Source: Amphiplicatus metriothermophilus
GTDB lineage: Bacteria > Pseudomonadota > Alphaproteobacteria > Caulobacterales > Parvularculaceae
Direction: 5' to 3'
DNA length: 64,000 bases
NCBI RefSeq assembly: GCF_900199215.1
Contig: NZ_FZQA01000001.1
Span: 682,001-746,000 of the forward strand
In this document: positions 45,100 to 54,292 of the stretch, piece by piece
Layout of the letters: every line of letters starts with the position of its first letter
How positions within the stretch are numbered: position 1 is the stretch's first letter
The notes under the pieces: generated by a model
Databases searched by the model: none
What the model was told of the DNA's origin: nothing
Seen by the model: the letters and a program-made list of their open reading frames with translations, nothing else
Position numbers and translations under genes: made by a program

Positions 45100-46617
45100 A
45101 TGAAACGCAGCTTATGGCTGGCGAGCGCGCTCGCCTTGCTCGCCGCATGCGCGCGGCAGGATGCGGAAGAGACGGCGCGAACGCCCGAAGCGTCGCCAGA
45201 TGAGAAGGTCGAAACGGCGGCCGCCGACGCCGAATCGCCCGTCGTCCGTCCGCCCGTCGATCCTTATCCCTCGACCTACGAGCCCTATCCGTCTCAGACG
45301 ACGCTCATCACGGGCGCGACGGTGCTGACGGGAACGGGCGCGCGCATCGACGACGGCGCGGTGCTGATCCGCGACGGCAGGATCGCCGCGGTGGGGCCCG
45401 CCGATTCGATCGCCGCGCCGGAAGGGGCGGTCCGCATCGACGCCGCCGGCAAGTGGATCACGCCCGGCGTGATCGACATCCATTCCCATCTCGGGGTCTA
45501 TCCGGCGCCGTCCACGGACTCCACTTCCGACGGCAACGAGGCCACGAACCCCAACACCGCCCAGGTCTGGGCCGAGCATTCGGTCTGGCCGCAGGACGCA
45601 GGCTTCACCCGCGCGCTCGCCGGCGGGGTGACGACGCTGCAGATCCTGCCCGGCTCGGCCAATCTGTTCGGCGGGCGCTCCGTGATTCTCAAGAACGTCC
45701 CGGCCCGGACGGTTCAGGCGATGAAGTTTCCAGGCGCGCCCTACGGCCTCAAGATGGCCTGCGGGGAGAACCCGAAGCGCGTTTACGAGGACAGCGGCCC
45801 GTCCACGCGCATGGCGAATTTCGCCCAGTACCGCGCCGCCTGGATCGACGCGGCGGAGTACAAGCGCAAGTGGGAGAAGTACTGGGAGGAGGCGGAGAAG
45901 TTCTACGCTGAGAACGGCGGGGCCGGAAACGGCGAGAACGACGAGAAGAAGCCGCCCGAGCCGCCCAAGCGCGACCTGAAGCTGGAGACGCTCGCCGCCG
46001 CGCTCGCCGGCGACATCCGCGTCAACATGCATTGCTATCGCGGCGACGAGATGGCCTTCGTGCTCGATATGGCGAAGGAGTTCGGCTACAAGGTCGCGAC
46101 CTTCCATCATGCGGTCGAGGCCTACAAGATCGCCGACCTGCTCGCCGAAAACGGCGTATGCGCCGCGATGTGGGCCGACTGGTGGGGCTTCAAGCTCGAG
46201 GCCTATGACAGCGTGCGCGAGAACGTGGCGCTCGTCGACGCGCAGCCGAACGGCTGCGCCATCGTGCACTCCGACAGCGACATCGGCATTCAGCGCCTCA
46301 ATCAGGAAGCGGCCAAGGCCATGGCGGACGGGAACCGCCTCGGCCTCGATATCGCGCGGGAGGAGGCGATCGCCTGGATCACCGCCAATCCGGCCAGGGC
46401 CATGGGAATCTTCGATCAGACCGGCTCGCTTGAGGAAGGCAAGATGGCCGACGTCGTAGTGTGGAGCGGCGATCCCTTCTCGGTCTATGCGCGCGCGGAG
46501 AAGGTCTTCATCGACGGCGCGCTGCTTTACGACCGGGCCGATCCGGCGCGCTCGCCGCGGGTCGACTTCGAGCTCGGCCAGCTCGGCCAGGACTTCACCG
46601 GCGGAGCGGGACAATGA
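45100..46617 (+). CDS. amidohydrolase, lipoprotein, with intact metal site
   Basis: A 505-residue amidohydrolase-superfamily protein. A lipoprotein signal (lipobox LAAC, Cys17) is followed by an acidic linker. Metal ligands are intact: IDIHSHLG (HxH), NMHCYRGDE, TFHHAVEAY and HSDSDIG (final Asp). A charged insertion of about 35 residues lies near residue 250 (KRKWEKYWEEAEKF...). Substrate unknown. It overlaps or closely couples with the next gene, a homologue lacking the HxH motif. Confidence 0.87.
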   Translation: MKRSLWLASALALLAACARQDAEETARTPEASPDEKVETAAADAESPVVRPPVDPYPSTYEPYPSQTTLITGATVLTGTGARIDDGAVLIRDGRIAAVGPADSIAAPEGAVRIDAAGKWITPGVIDIHSHLGVYPAPSTDSTSDGNEATNPNTAQVWAEHSVWPQDAGFTRALAGGVTTLQILPGSANLFGGRSVILKNVPARTVQAMKFPGAPYGLKMACGENPKRVYEDSGPSTRMANFAQYRAAWIDAAEYKRKWEKYWEEAEKFYAENGGAGNGENDEKKPPEPPKRDLKLETLAAALAGDIRVNMHCYRGDEMAFVLDMAKEFGYKVATFHHAVEAYKIADLLAENGVCAAMWADWWGFKLEAYDSVRENVALVDAQPNGCAIVHSDSDIGIQRLNQEAAKAMADGNRLGLDIAREEAIAWITANPARAMGIFDQTGSLEEGKMADVVVWSGDPFSVYARAEKVFIDGALLYDRADPARSPRVDFELGQLGQDFTGGAGQ

Positions 46618-46652
46618 GGCGCGCGATGACGACAGGAAAAGGAGCAGCGAAC

Positions 46653-47957
46653 ATGGTTCAGTCGGCATGCGGAACGCTCAAGAGACTGGCCGGCGCGGCG
46701 CTCGCCTTCGCCGTCGCGCTCGCGCCCGCCGCCGCGCAGACGATCTTCATCGACAATGCGCGCCTTTACACGATGGGCCCGCAGGGGCTGATCGAGAACG
46801 GCGACGTCCTTGTGCGCAACGGCGTCATCGCCGCCGTCGGGGCGAATCTCGAAGCGCCGGAGGGCGCGAGCGTCATCGACGCGGCCGGCCGCGTCGTCAC
46901 GCCGGGCTTTTTCGCGCCCTACTCCCAGCTCGGTCTCGTCGAGATCGGGCTCGACCGCGAAGCCAACGACGCCGGGCCGCGCGGCGAGTTTCCGCTCAGC
47001 GCGGCGCTCGATGCGCTCGACGCCTATAACCCGTCCTCGTCGCTGATCGCGATCAACCGCGCAGGCGGCGTCACGCGCGCGCTCGCCGCGCCCGAGCCCG
47101 GCGATAAGCTGTTCGCCGGCCGCGCCGCGGTGGTCGATCTGTCCGGGCGCGTCGCCTCCGTCACCAAGCCGCAGGCGGCGCAGGTCGTCGCCATGGGCTA
47201 CGCCGGGGCGCGCCGGGCGGGCGACACGCGCATGGGCGCGCTCGCGCTGCTGCGAAGCTATCTCGACGAGGCGATCTCCTATCGCTCGAACCCGCGCGAT
47301 TACGTGATGCGCGCGCGCGGACCCGCCTTCGCGCTCGCCGACCTGCGCGCGCTGGGGCCGGTCGTCGCCGGCGAGCAGCTGTTGCTCGTCCATGCGAACA
47401 GCGCGTCGGACATCCGCGCGTTGCTCCGCATCAAGAACGATTATCGCCTGAAGATGGCGATCGTCGGCGGCGCGGAGGCCTGGCGCGTCGCGCGCGAGCT
47501 CGCCGCGGCCGACGCGCCGGTCATTCTCGACCCCACGGCGAACCTGCCCTTTTCCTTCGAGATGCTCGGCTCGACATTGGCCAACGCCGCGCGCCTGCAC
47601 GGGGCGGGCGTGCGCATCGCGTTCCTGGCGCCGGATACGCACAATCTGCGCCTTCTGCCGCAGATGGCCGGGAACGCCGTCGCCAACGGGCTTCCCTATG
47701 AAGCCGCGCTCGCTGCGCTAACGATCAATGCGGCGGCGATCTACGGGCTTGAGAGCCGGCTCGGCTCCATCGAGGCCGGCAAGGCGGCCGATCTCGTGGT
47801 CTGGGACGGCGATCCTCTCGAAGTGACGGCGCGGCCCGCCGCGGTGCTGATCGACGGGCGGGCGATGTCTCTGGACAACCGCCAGACCAGGCTGCGCGAC
47901 CGCTATCGCGATTTGTCGCGGGGCGATCTGCCCCACGCTTATCGGGGCGAAAATTAG
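46653..47957 (+). CDS. exported amidohydrolase homologue lacking the HxH metal motif
   Basis: A 434-residue amidohydrolase-fold protein with a Sec signal peptide (cleaved after APAAAQ). Where the partner has IDIHSHLG, this protein has FAPYSQLG, so the Asp and both metal-binding His of strand 1 are replaced by Ala, Tyr and Gln. It is probably non-catalytic or uses a reduced metal site. ATG 46653 has AAGGAG about 8 bases upstream; an in-frame ATG at 46614 overlaps the preceding stop as ATGA. It likely pairs with the upstream protein. Confidence 0.82.
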   Translation: MVQSACGTLKRLAGAALAFAVALAPAAAQTIFIDNARLYTMGPQGLIENGDVLVRNGVIAAVGANLEAPEGASVIDAAGRVVTPGFFAPYSQLGLVEIGLDREANDAGPRGEFPLSAALDALDAYNPSSSLIAINRAGGVTRALAAPEPGDKLFAGRAAVVDLSGRVASVTKPQAAQVVAMGYAGARRAGDTRMGALALLRSYLDEAISYRSNPRDYVMRARGPAFALADLRALGPVVAGEQLLLVHANSASDIRALLRIKNDYRLKMAIVGGAEAWRVARELAAADAPVILDPTANLPFSFEMLGSTLANAARLHGAGVRIAFLAPDTHNLRLLPQMAGNAVANGLPYEAALAALTINAAAIYGLESRLGSIEAGKAADLVVWDGDPLEVTARPAAVLIDGRAMSLDNRQTRLRDRYRDLSRGDLPHAYRGEN

Positions 47958-47989
47958 CGCCTTGTATCGCAGCCGGCGCGCGGATCATG

Positions 47990-48016
47990 CCGTCTTGGCA
48001 TAATATGCCAAGACGG
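47990..48016. repeat. 27-bp perfect palindrome upstream of gltD
   Basis: Arms CCGTCTTGGCATA (47990-48002) and TATGCCAAGACGG (48004-48016) are exact inverted repeats around one A. No T-tract follows on either strand. It could be an operator for gltDB or a terminator-like hairpin for the preceding operon. Confidence 0.8.
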
Positions 48017-48099
48017 TCCATCACGGCGGCGACCTTCGGTCAAATTTTTCAGCGCCAGACCTTGCATGACGCGGCCGCTTCGTGCAGGGTCTCGCCGCA

Positions 48100-48123
48100 G
48101 CCGCGAAGAGCGTTCTTCGCGGC
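48100..48123 (+). promoter_or_regulatory. hairpin in the gltD leader
   Basis: GCCGCGAAGA (48100-48109) pairs with TCTTCGCGGC (48114-48123) around a GCGT loop, 53 bases before the gltD ATG. There is no U-tract after it. It may be part of a regulated leader; no known riboswitch was recognised. Confidence 0.45.
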
Positions 48124-48176
48124 GGGGGCGACTGCGCTCCGACTCGCCGTTTCATAGTCAGTCGGCGATCAAGGAC

Positions 48177-49613
48177 ATGACCGAACGGATGTTGAAATTC
48201 GTCTCGCGCGAGCGCGAGACGCCTGAAAAGCGCGCCGCAGAGGAGCGCCGCAAGGATTTCGATGAAATCTATGCGCGCTTCGCCGACGCGCGCGCCGCCG
48301 AGCAGGCCGGCCGCTGCTCGCAATGCGGCGTGCCGTTCTGTCAGGACCATTGTCCGCTCGGCAACGACATTCCCGACTGGCTGCGTCTCGTCGCCGAAGG
48401 CCGGCTCGAGGAGGCCTACGCCGTCTCGGCCGCCACCAACAACATGCCCGAGGTGTGCGGGCGCATCTGCCCGCAGGACCGGCTGTGCGAGGGCGCCTGC
48501 GTCATCGAGCAGTCCGGCCACGGCACGGTGACCATCGGCGCGGTGGAGCAGTACATCACCGAGACCGCCTTCGAAAAAGGCTGGGTGAAGCCCATCCGGC
48601 CGGACGAGGAGCGCGCCCAGTCCGTCGGGATCGTCGGCGCGGGCCCCGCCGGCCTCGCCGCCGCCGAACAGCTGCGCGAGCAAGGGTTTCAGGTCACGGT
48701 CTACGACCGCTACGACCGGGCCGGCGGGCTGCTCGTCTACGGCATTCCCAACTTCAAGCTCGACAAGGCGGTGGTCGCGCGCCGCGTCGCGCGGCTCGAA
48801 GAAGGCGGCGTGGCGTTCGCGCTGAATTTCGAGGTCGGCCGCGACGCCGGCCTCGCCGAGCTCAGGGCGCGCCACGACGCGATCCTGATCGCGACCGGCG
48901 TCTACAAGGCGCGCGAGCTTTCCTGTCCCGGCGCCGGGGAAGCCCATGTGGTCGCCGCCCTCGATTATCTGACCGCCTCGAACCGCAAGGGGCTGGGCGA
49001 CGCGGTCGCCGATTTCGACAGCGGCCGGCTCGACGCCGACGGCAAGCGCGTCGTCGTCATCGGCGGCGGCGACACCGCCATGGACTGCGTGCGCACGGCC
49101 GTGCGCCAGGGCGCCGCGTCCGTACGCTGTCTTTACCGGCGCGACCGCGCCAACATGCCGGGCTCGCAGCGCGAGGTCGCCCACGCCGAGGAAGAAGGCG
49201 TCGTCTTCGAATGGCTCGCCGGCCCGAAGGCCGTTGCGGCGCGCCGCGTGCGCGCGGCGCGCATGCGTCTCGGCGCGCCCGACGCCTCGGGACGGTCCGC
49301 CCCGGAGGAGATTCCGGACGGCGGCTTCGAGCTCGAGGCCGACCTCGTGGTGAAGGCGCTGGGCTTCGAGCCGGAAGACCTGCCGCGCCTGTTCGGCGAG
49401 CCGGCGCTGGCCGTGACGCGGCGGGGCACGCTGAAGGTCGATCCGGCCACGCTTGAGACGGCGCTGCCCGGCGTGTACGCGGCCGGCGACATCGTGCGCG
49501 GGGCTTCGCTCGTCGTCTGGGCGATCCGCGACGGCCGCGTGGCGGCGGCCGCCATCGCCGAGCGCCTCGGCGCGCGCGCGACGGCGACGCCGGCGCTCGT
49601 CGCGGCGGAATAG
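48177..49613 (+). CDS. gltD: glutamate synthase (NADPH) small subunit
   Basis: A 478-residue flavoprotein. Two cysteine clusters for the 4Fe-4S centres are visible (CSQCGVPFCQDHCPLGND and CGRICPQDRLCEGAC), then the FAD site VGIVGAGPAGLAAAEQL and the NADPH site VVVIGGGDTAMDCVRTA, and a terminal GVYAAGDIVRGASLVVWAI. It passes electrons from NADPH to GltB for ammonia assimilation. Here it precedes gltB. ATG 48177 follows AAGGAC. Confidence 0.95.
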   Translation: MTERMLKFVSRERETPEKRAAEERRKDFDEIYARFADARAAEQAGRCSQCGVPFCQDHCPLGNDIPDWLRLVAEGRLEEAYAVSAATNNMPEVCGRICPQDRLCEGACVIEQSGHGTVTIGAVEQYITETAFEKGWVKPIRPDEERAQSVGIVGAGPAGLAAAEQLREQGFQVTVYDRYDRAGGLLVYGIPNFKLDKAVVARRVARLEEGGVAFALNFEVGRDAGLAELRARHDAILIATGVYKARELSCPGAGEAHVVAALDYLTASNRKGLGDAVADFDSGRLDADGKRVVVIGGGDTAMDCVRTAVRQGAASVRCLYRRDRANMPGSQREVAHAEEEGVVFEWLAGPKAVAARRVRAARMRLGAPDASGRSAPEEIPDGGFELEADLVVKALGFEPEDLPRLFGEPALAVTRRGTLKVDPATLETALPGVYAAGDIVRGASLVVWAIRDGRVAAAAIAERLGARATATPALVAAE

Positions 49614-49713
49614 GGGCGCCCCCGATGATCCGCTCCCGAATCACGCGCGACGTGTCTCGCGAGGGCCGCGGGACGGACCGTCGCGCCGCCGCGCCGGAAA
49701 AGGAAGAAGACCG

Positions 49714-52700
49714 ATGAGCGCATTGACCTGGGAAGAACAGCTTCGCGCGCGCAAGATCGCGCAGGAAGCCGGCCTGTGGTCGCCGGAGGACGAACGCGAC
49801 GCCTGCGGCGTCGGCCTCATCGTCGCGCTCGACGCCATTCCGCGCCGCGAGATCGTCGACATGGCGATCCGCTCGCTGAAGGCCGTCTGGCATCGCGGCG
49901 CGGTCGACGCCGACGGACGCACCGGCGACGGCGCGGGCGTGCGGCTCAATCTGCCGCAGGACCTCTTCAAGGCGTTCGTCAGACGCACCGGCCACGAACC
50001 GGCGCGGGCCGACGTGTGCGTCGGCCAGATGTTCCTGCCGCGAACCGACTTCGCGGCCCAGGACCTTGCGCGCGCCATCGTCGAAAGCGAAATTCTGCGC
50101 GCCGGCTTCATCCTGTACGGCTGGCGGCAGGTTCCCGTCGAGGCGAGCGTGCTGGGCGCGAAAGCGAACGCCACGCGGCCCGAGATCGAGCAGGTTCTGT
50201 TCTACGATCCGCAAGGGCGCGACCGCGAGGCGCGCGAGCGCGCGCTCTATATCGTCCGTCGCCGGATCGAAAAGCGCGCGCTGGCGCAGAATCTGACGAG
50301 CCTCTACATCTGCTCCTTCTCCAGCGACGACATCGTCTATAAAGGCATGTTCCTCGCCCAGGACATCGACGCCTTCTATCCGGACCTGAAGGACGAGCGC
50401 TTCGTCTCGAGGGTGGCGATCTTCCACCAGCGCTACTCGACGAACACGTTCCCCGAATGGCGCCTCGCCCAGCCTTTCCGGATGCTCGCCCATAACGGCG
50501 AGATCAATACGCTGAAGGGCAACGTCAACTGGATGAAAAGCCATGAGATCCGCATGGCGTCCGAAGCCTTCGGCGCGGACGGGGAGGACGTGAAGCCGGT
50601 GATCCAGCCGGGCTCGTCGGACTCGGGCGCGCTCGACCAGGTGTTCGAGGTGCTCGCCCGCGCCGGGCGCTCCGGTCCGATGGTTAAGTCCCTGCTCATT
50701 CCCGAAGCGTGGTCGAAGCGCGAGGCGATCGTGCCCAAACGCTGGCGGGCGCTTTACGAATACTGCAACGCGGTCATGGAGCCCTGGGACGGGCCGGCCG
50801 CGATCGCCGCCTATGACGGACGCTGGGCGATCGCCGGGCTCGACCGCAACGGACTGCGCCCCATGCGCTACGCGATCACCGAGGACGGCGTGCTCGCCGT
50901 CGGCTCCGAGACGGGCATGTGCCCGCTTTCCGGCAAGACGATCAAAAAGCGCGGCGCGCTCGAGCCCGGCGCGATGATCGCCTTCGATTTCGAGGAGAAG
51001 AAATTCTACACGCATGCGGAGATTCTGGATCACCTCTCCGCTAAGCACCCGTATGAAAAGTGGATCGACAACATCCTGGAGCTGGAGCCGCATATCGGTC
51101 CGGGTCCGGAGGACCGCCTTTTCGACACGGAAGAGACGCTGCGCCGGCAGACGGCGGCGGGCTACTCTCTCGAAGAGCTCGATCTCGTGCTGCGCCCGAT
51201 GGCGGAGGACGGCAAGGAGGCGATCGGCTCCATGGGCGACGACACGCCGCTCGCGGTGCTGTCGAAAAAGTACCGGCCGCTGTCGCATTACTTCCGCCAG
51301 AAATTCAGCCAGGTGACGAACCCGCCCATCGATCCTTTGCGCGAGGCGCGGGTGATGAGCCTCAAAACGAGGTTCAAGAACCTCGGCAACATCCTCGTCT
51401 CCGACGAAACGCAGACCAATGTCTACGTGCTCGAAAGCCCGTTCCTGTCGAACGGGATGTTCGAACGCTTCCGCGACTACGCCGAAGACGCGGTTGAGAT
51501 CGACTGCACGTATCCCGCGCCGGCCGAGCCCGGTTCGGGGGCGGCGCTGCGCGGCGCGCTCGACCGCATCCGGGCCGAGGCGGAGAAGGCCGTCCGGGAC
51601 GGGGCGCAGCATGTGATCCTTTCCGATCTCGGCCAGGGGAGGGAGCGCCTCGCCGCGCCGATGATTCTCGCCGCCGGCGGCGTGCACGCGCATCTGACGC
51701 GGAAGGGGCTCAGGACCTTCTGCTCGATCATCGTGCGCTCGGCCGAATGCGTCGATCCGCATTACATGGCGGTGCTCGTCGGGGTCGGCGCGACGGCGGT
51801 CAATCCTTACCTCGCCTGCGAGTCGATCGCGCTCGCCCATGAAAAGGGCCTGTACGGATCGCTCACGCTGGGACAGTGCATTCTCAATTACAAGCGCGCG
51901 ATCGAGGCGGGCCTGCTGAAGATCCTCTCGAAGAGCGGAATCTCGGTCATTTCCGCCTATCGCGGCGGGTGCAATTTCGAGGCGCTGGGCCTGTCGCGCG
52001 CGCTGGCGGCGGAGTTCTTCCCCGGCGTGCAGTCGCGCATATCCGGCATCGGCCTGCCGGGGCTGGAGAAGAAGACCGCCGAGCTCCACGCGCGCGCCTT
52101 CGGCGCGGCGACGCCGGCGCTGCCCATCGGCGGCTTCTACCGGCATCGCCGGCGCGGGGAGCTGCACGCGCTTGAAGCGACCCTCATCCATGAGCTGCAA
52201 AAGGCCGTGCGCGAGGAGGATTACGAGGCGTACAAACGATATTCCGCAGCCCTCGCCGCCCAGCCGCCGGTGCAGCTTCGCGACCTTCTCGGCGTGCGTC
52301 CGCTCGGGCGCGAGCGCGCCCTCGACGACGTCGAATCGGCGAACGCCATCCGCAAGCGCTTCGTCACCCCCGGCATGTCGCTCGGCGCCCTGTCGCCGGA
52401 AGCGCATGGCGCGCTCAACGTCGCCATGAACCGGATCGGCGCGAAGTCGGTCTCAGGCGAGGGCGGCGAGGATCGCGCGCGCTACAAGCCGCTGCCCAAC
52501 GGCGACAACGCCAACTCCGCGGTCAAGCAGATCGCCTCGGGCCGGTTCGGCGTGACGGCGGAATATCTCAACCAGTGCCGCGAGATCGAGATCAAGGTCG
52601 CCCAGGGCGCCAAGCCCGGCGAGGGCGGTCAGCTTCCCGGCTTCAAGGTGACCGAGATGATCGCGAAGCTGCGCCACGCCACCCCCGGCGTGACGCTGAT

Positions 52701-54246
52701 CTCGCCGCCGCCGCACCACGACATCTATTCGATCGAGGACCTCGCGCAGCTCATCTACGATCTCAAGAACATCAATCCGGACGCGCGGGTCTGCGTGAAG
52801 CTCGTCTCGACGGCGGGCGTGGGCACAATCGCGGCGGGCGTGGCCAAGGCGAAGGCGGACGTCATTCTGATCTCCGGCCATGTGGGCGGCACAGGCGCCT
52901 CGCCGCTCACCTCGATCAAATACGCCGGCAGCCCGTGGGAGATCGGCCTTTCCGAAGCCCATCAGGTGCTGACGCTCAATAACCTGCGCGAATCCGTCAC
53001 CCTGCGGACGGACGGCGGCATCCGCACGGGGCGCGACGTGGTCATCGCGGCGATGCTCGGCGCGGAGGAATTCGGCATAGGGACGATTTCGCTCGTCGCG
53101 ATGGGCTGCCTGATGGTGCGCCAGTGCCATTCGAACACCTGCCCCGTCGGGGTGTGCACGCAGGACGAAGACCTGCGCCGGCGCTTCCGCGGCGCGCCCG
53201 AGCATGTCGTGACGCTCATGTCGTTCATCGCCGAGGAGACGCGCGAGATTCTCGCCTCTCTCGGCGCGGCCTCGCTCGAGGACGTGATCGGCCGCGCGGA
53301 TCTGCTCGATCAGGTTCACCGGGGCGCGCCCGATCTCGACGACCTCGACCTCAATCCGATTCTCACGCGCGTGGATGCGGGCGGGCGCCCGCGCCGGTCG
53401 ACGCGCGCAGGCCGCAACGAGCCGGCCAAGGCCCTCGACGAGGAGATTCTCGCCGACGCGGCGCCTGTTTTCGAGCGCGGCGAGAAGATGCAGCTCACCT
53501 ATGCGGTGCGCAACGTCCATCGCGCGGTGGGCGCGCGCCTGTCCTCGGCGATCGTGCGCAAGTTCGGGCCCGACGGCCTCGCCGACGGCCATCTGACAGT
53601 GCGCCTGAGAGGCTCGGCCGGCCAGTCGCTCGGCGCTTTCGCCGCCAAAGGCCTGCGGCTCGAGGTCGACGGCGACGCCAATGACTATGTGGGCAAGGGC
53701 CTGTCCGGCGCGACCATCGTCATTCGTCCGCCTGCGGATGCGCGCCAACGCGCCCATGAAGATGCGATCATCGGCAACACCTGCCTCTATGGCGCGACCT
53801 CGGGCGCCCTGTTCGCGGCGGGGCGCGCCGGCGGGCGGTTCGCCGTGCGCAATTCGGGCGCGACGGCGGTGATCGAAGGCTGCTCGGCGAACGGCTGCGA
53901 ATACATGACCGGCGGAACCGTCGTCATCCTCGGGAGCGTCGGCGACAACTTCGCCGCCGGCATGACGGGCGGGCGCGCCTATGTGCTCGACGAGGACGGT
54001 CGCTTCCGCGATCTCGTCAATGACGACAGCGTGGTCTTCCGCCGCTTCGACGAGGCCGCGCGCGAGGGCGAAAGCGGCGAGGAGGAATGCCTGGCGCTCA
54101 TCCGCCGTCACGCCGAGGAGACCCGCTCGGCGCGCGCCGAAGCGATGCTGAAGGACTGGGACGCCTGGCGCGGCCGGTTCTTCGACGTGATCCCGAGGGA
54201 GATCCTTGCGCTCAAGCGCAAGGGCCGGCTCGCCGCCGCCGAGTAG
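49714..54246 (+). CDS. gltB: glutamate synthase (NADPH) large subunit
   Basis: A 1510-residue enzyme. The glutaminase nucleophile is C31 in DERDACGVG, so a 30-residue propeptide must be removed. Next come the class II amidotransferase domain, the central domain, the FMN/synthase domain (GGTGASPLTSIKYAG, and 3Fe-4S cysteines in CHSNTCPVGVC) and the C-terminal beta-helix with GxGxG-like repeats (YMTGGTVVILGSVGDNFAAGMTGG). It forms glutamate from glutamine and 2-oxoglutarate with GltD. AAAAGGAAG precedes ATG 49714. Confidence 0.97.
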   Translation: MSALTWEEQLRARKIAQEAGLWSPEDERDACGVGLIVALDAIPRREIVDMAIRSLKAVWHRGAVDADGRTGDGAGVRLNLPQDLFKAFVRRTGHEPARADVCVGQMFLPRTDFAAQDLARAIVESEILRAGFILYGWRQVPVEASVLGAKANATRPEIEQVLFYDPQGRDREARERALYIVRRRIEKRALAQNLTSLYICSFSSDDIVYKGMFLAQDIDAFYPDLKDERFVSRVAIFHQRYSTNTFPEWRLAQPFRMLAHNGEINTLKGNVNWMKSHEIRMASEAFGADGEDVKPVIQPGSSDSGALDQVFEVLARAGRSGPMVKSLLIPEAWSKREAIVPKRWRALYEYCNAVMEPWDGPAAIAAYDGRWAIAGLDRNGLRPMRYAITEDGVLAVGSETGMCPLSGKTIKKRGALEPGAMIAFDFEEKKFYTHAEILDHLSAKHPYEKWIDNILELEPHIGPGPEDRLFDTEETLRRQTAAGYSLEELDLVLRPMAEDGKEAIGSMGDDTPLAVLSKKYRPLSHYFRQKFSQVTNPPIDPLREARVMSLKTRFKNLGNILVSDETQTNVYVLESPFLSNGMFERFRDYAEDAVEIDCTYPAPAEPGSGAALRGALDRIRAEAEKAVRDGAQHVILSDLGQGRERLAAPMILAAGGVHAHLTRKGLRTFCSIIVRSAECVDPHYMAVLVGVGATAVNPYLACESIALAHEKGLYGSLTLGQCILNYKRAIEAGLLKILSKSGISVISAYRGGCNFEALGLSRALAAEFFPGVQSRISGIGLPGLEKKTAELHARAFGAATPALPIGGFYRHRRRGELHALEATLIHELQKAVREEDYEAYKRYSAALAAQPPVQLRDLLGVRPLGRERALDDVESANAIRKRFVTPGMSLGALSPEAHGALNVAMNRIGAKSVSGEGGEDRARYKPLPNGDNANSAVKQIASGRFGVTAEYLNQCREIEIKVAQGAKPGEGGQLPGFKVTEMIAKLRHATPGVTLISPPPHHDIYSIEDLAQLIYDLKNINPDARVCVKLVSTAGVGTIAAGVAKAKADVILISGHVGGTGASPLTSIKYAGSPWEIGLSEAHQVLTLNNLRESVTLRTDGGIRTGRDVVIAAMLGAEEFGIGTISLVAMGCLMVRQCHSNTCPVGVCTQDEDLRRRFRGAPEHVVTLMSFIAEETREILASLGAASLEDVIGRADLLDQVHRGAPDLDDLDLNPILTRVDAGGRPRRSTRAGRNEPAKALDEEILADAAPVFERGEKMQLTYAVRNVHRAVGARLSSAIVRKFGPDGLADGHLTVRLRGSAGQSLGAFAAKGLRLEVDGDANDYVGKGLSGATIVIRPPADARQRAHEDAIIGNTCLYGATSGALFAAGRAGGRFAVRNSGATAVIEGCSANGCEYMTGGTVVILGSVGDNFAAGMTGGRAYVLDEDGRFRDLVNDDSVVFRRFDEAAREGESGEEECLALIRRHAEETRSARAEAMLKDWDAWRGRFFDVIPREILALKRKGRLAAAE

Positions 54247-54292
54247 GCGCCGCCGCTTGCCGGCCTGCGGCGGCCGGCGTAAACCCCCGGGC

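Noticed and set aside
49057-52407. A 1116-codon minus-strand reading frame
   Set aside because: It lies opposite gltD/gltB, whose motifs are unmistakable; the antisense translation has no recognisable domain.
54247-54292. GC-rich inverted repeat after gltB as a terminator
   Set aside because: GCCGGCC/GGCCGGC can pair, but there is no T-tract, and nadE follows within 46 bp, so read-through is more likely.
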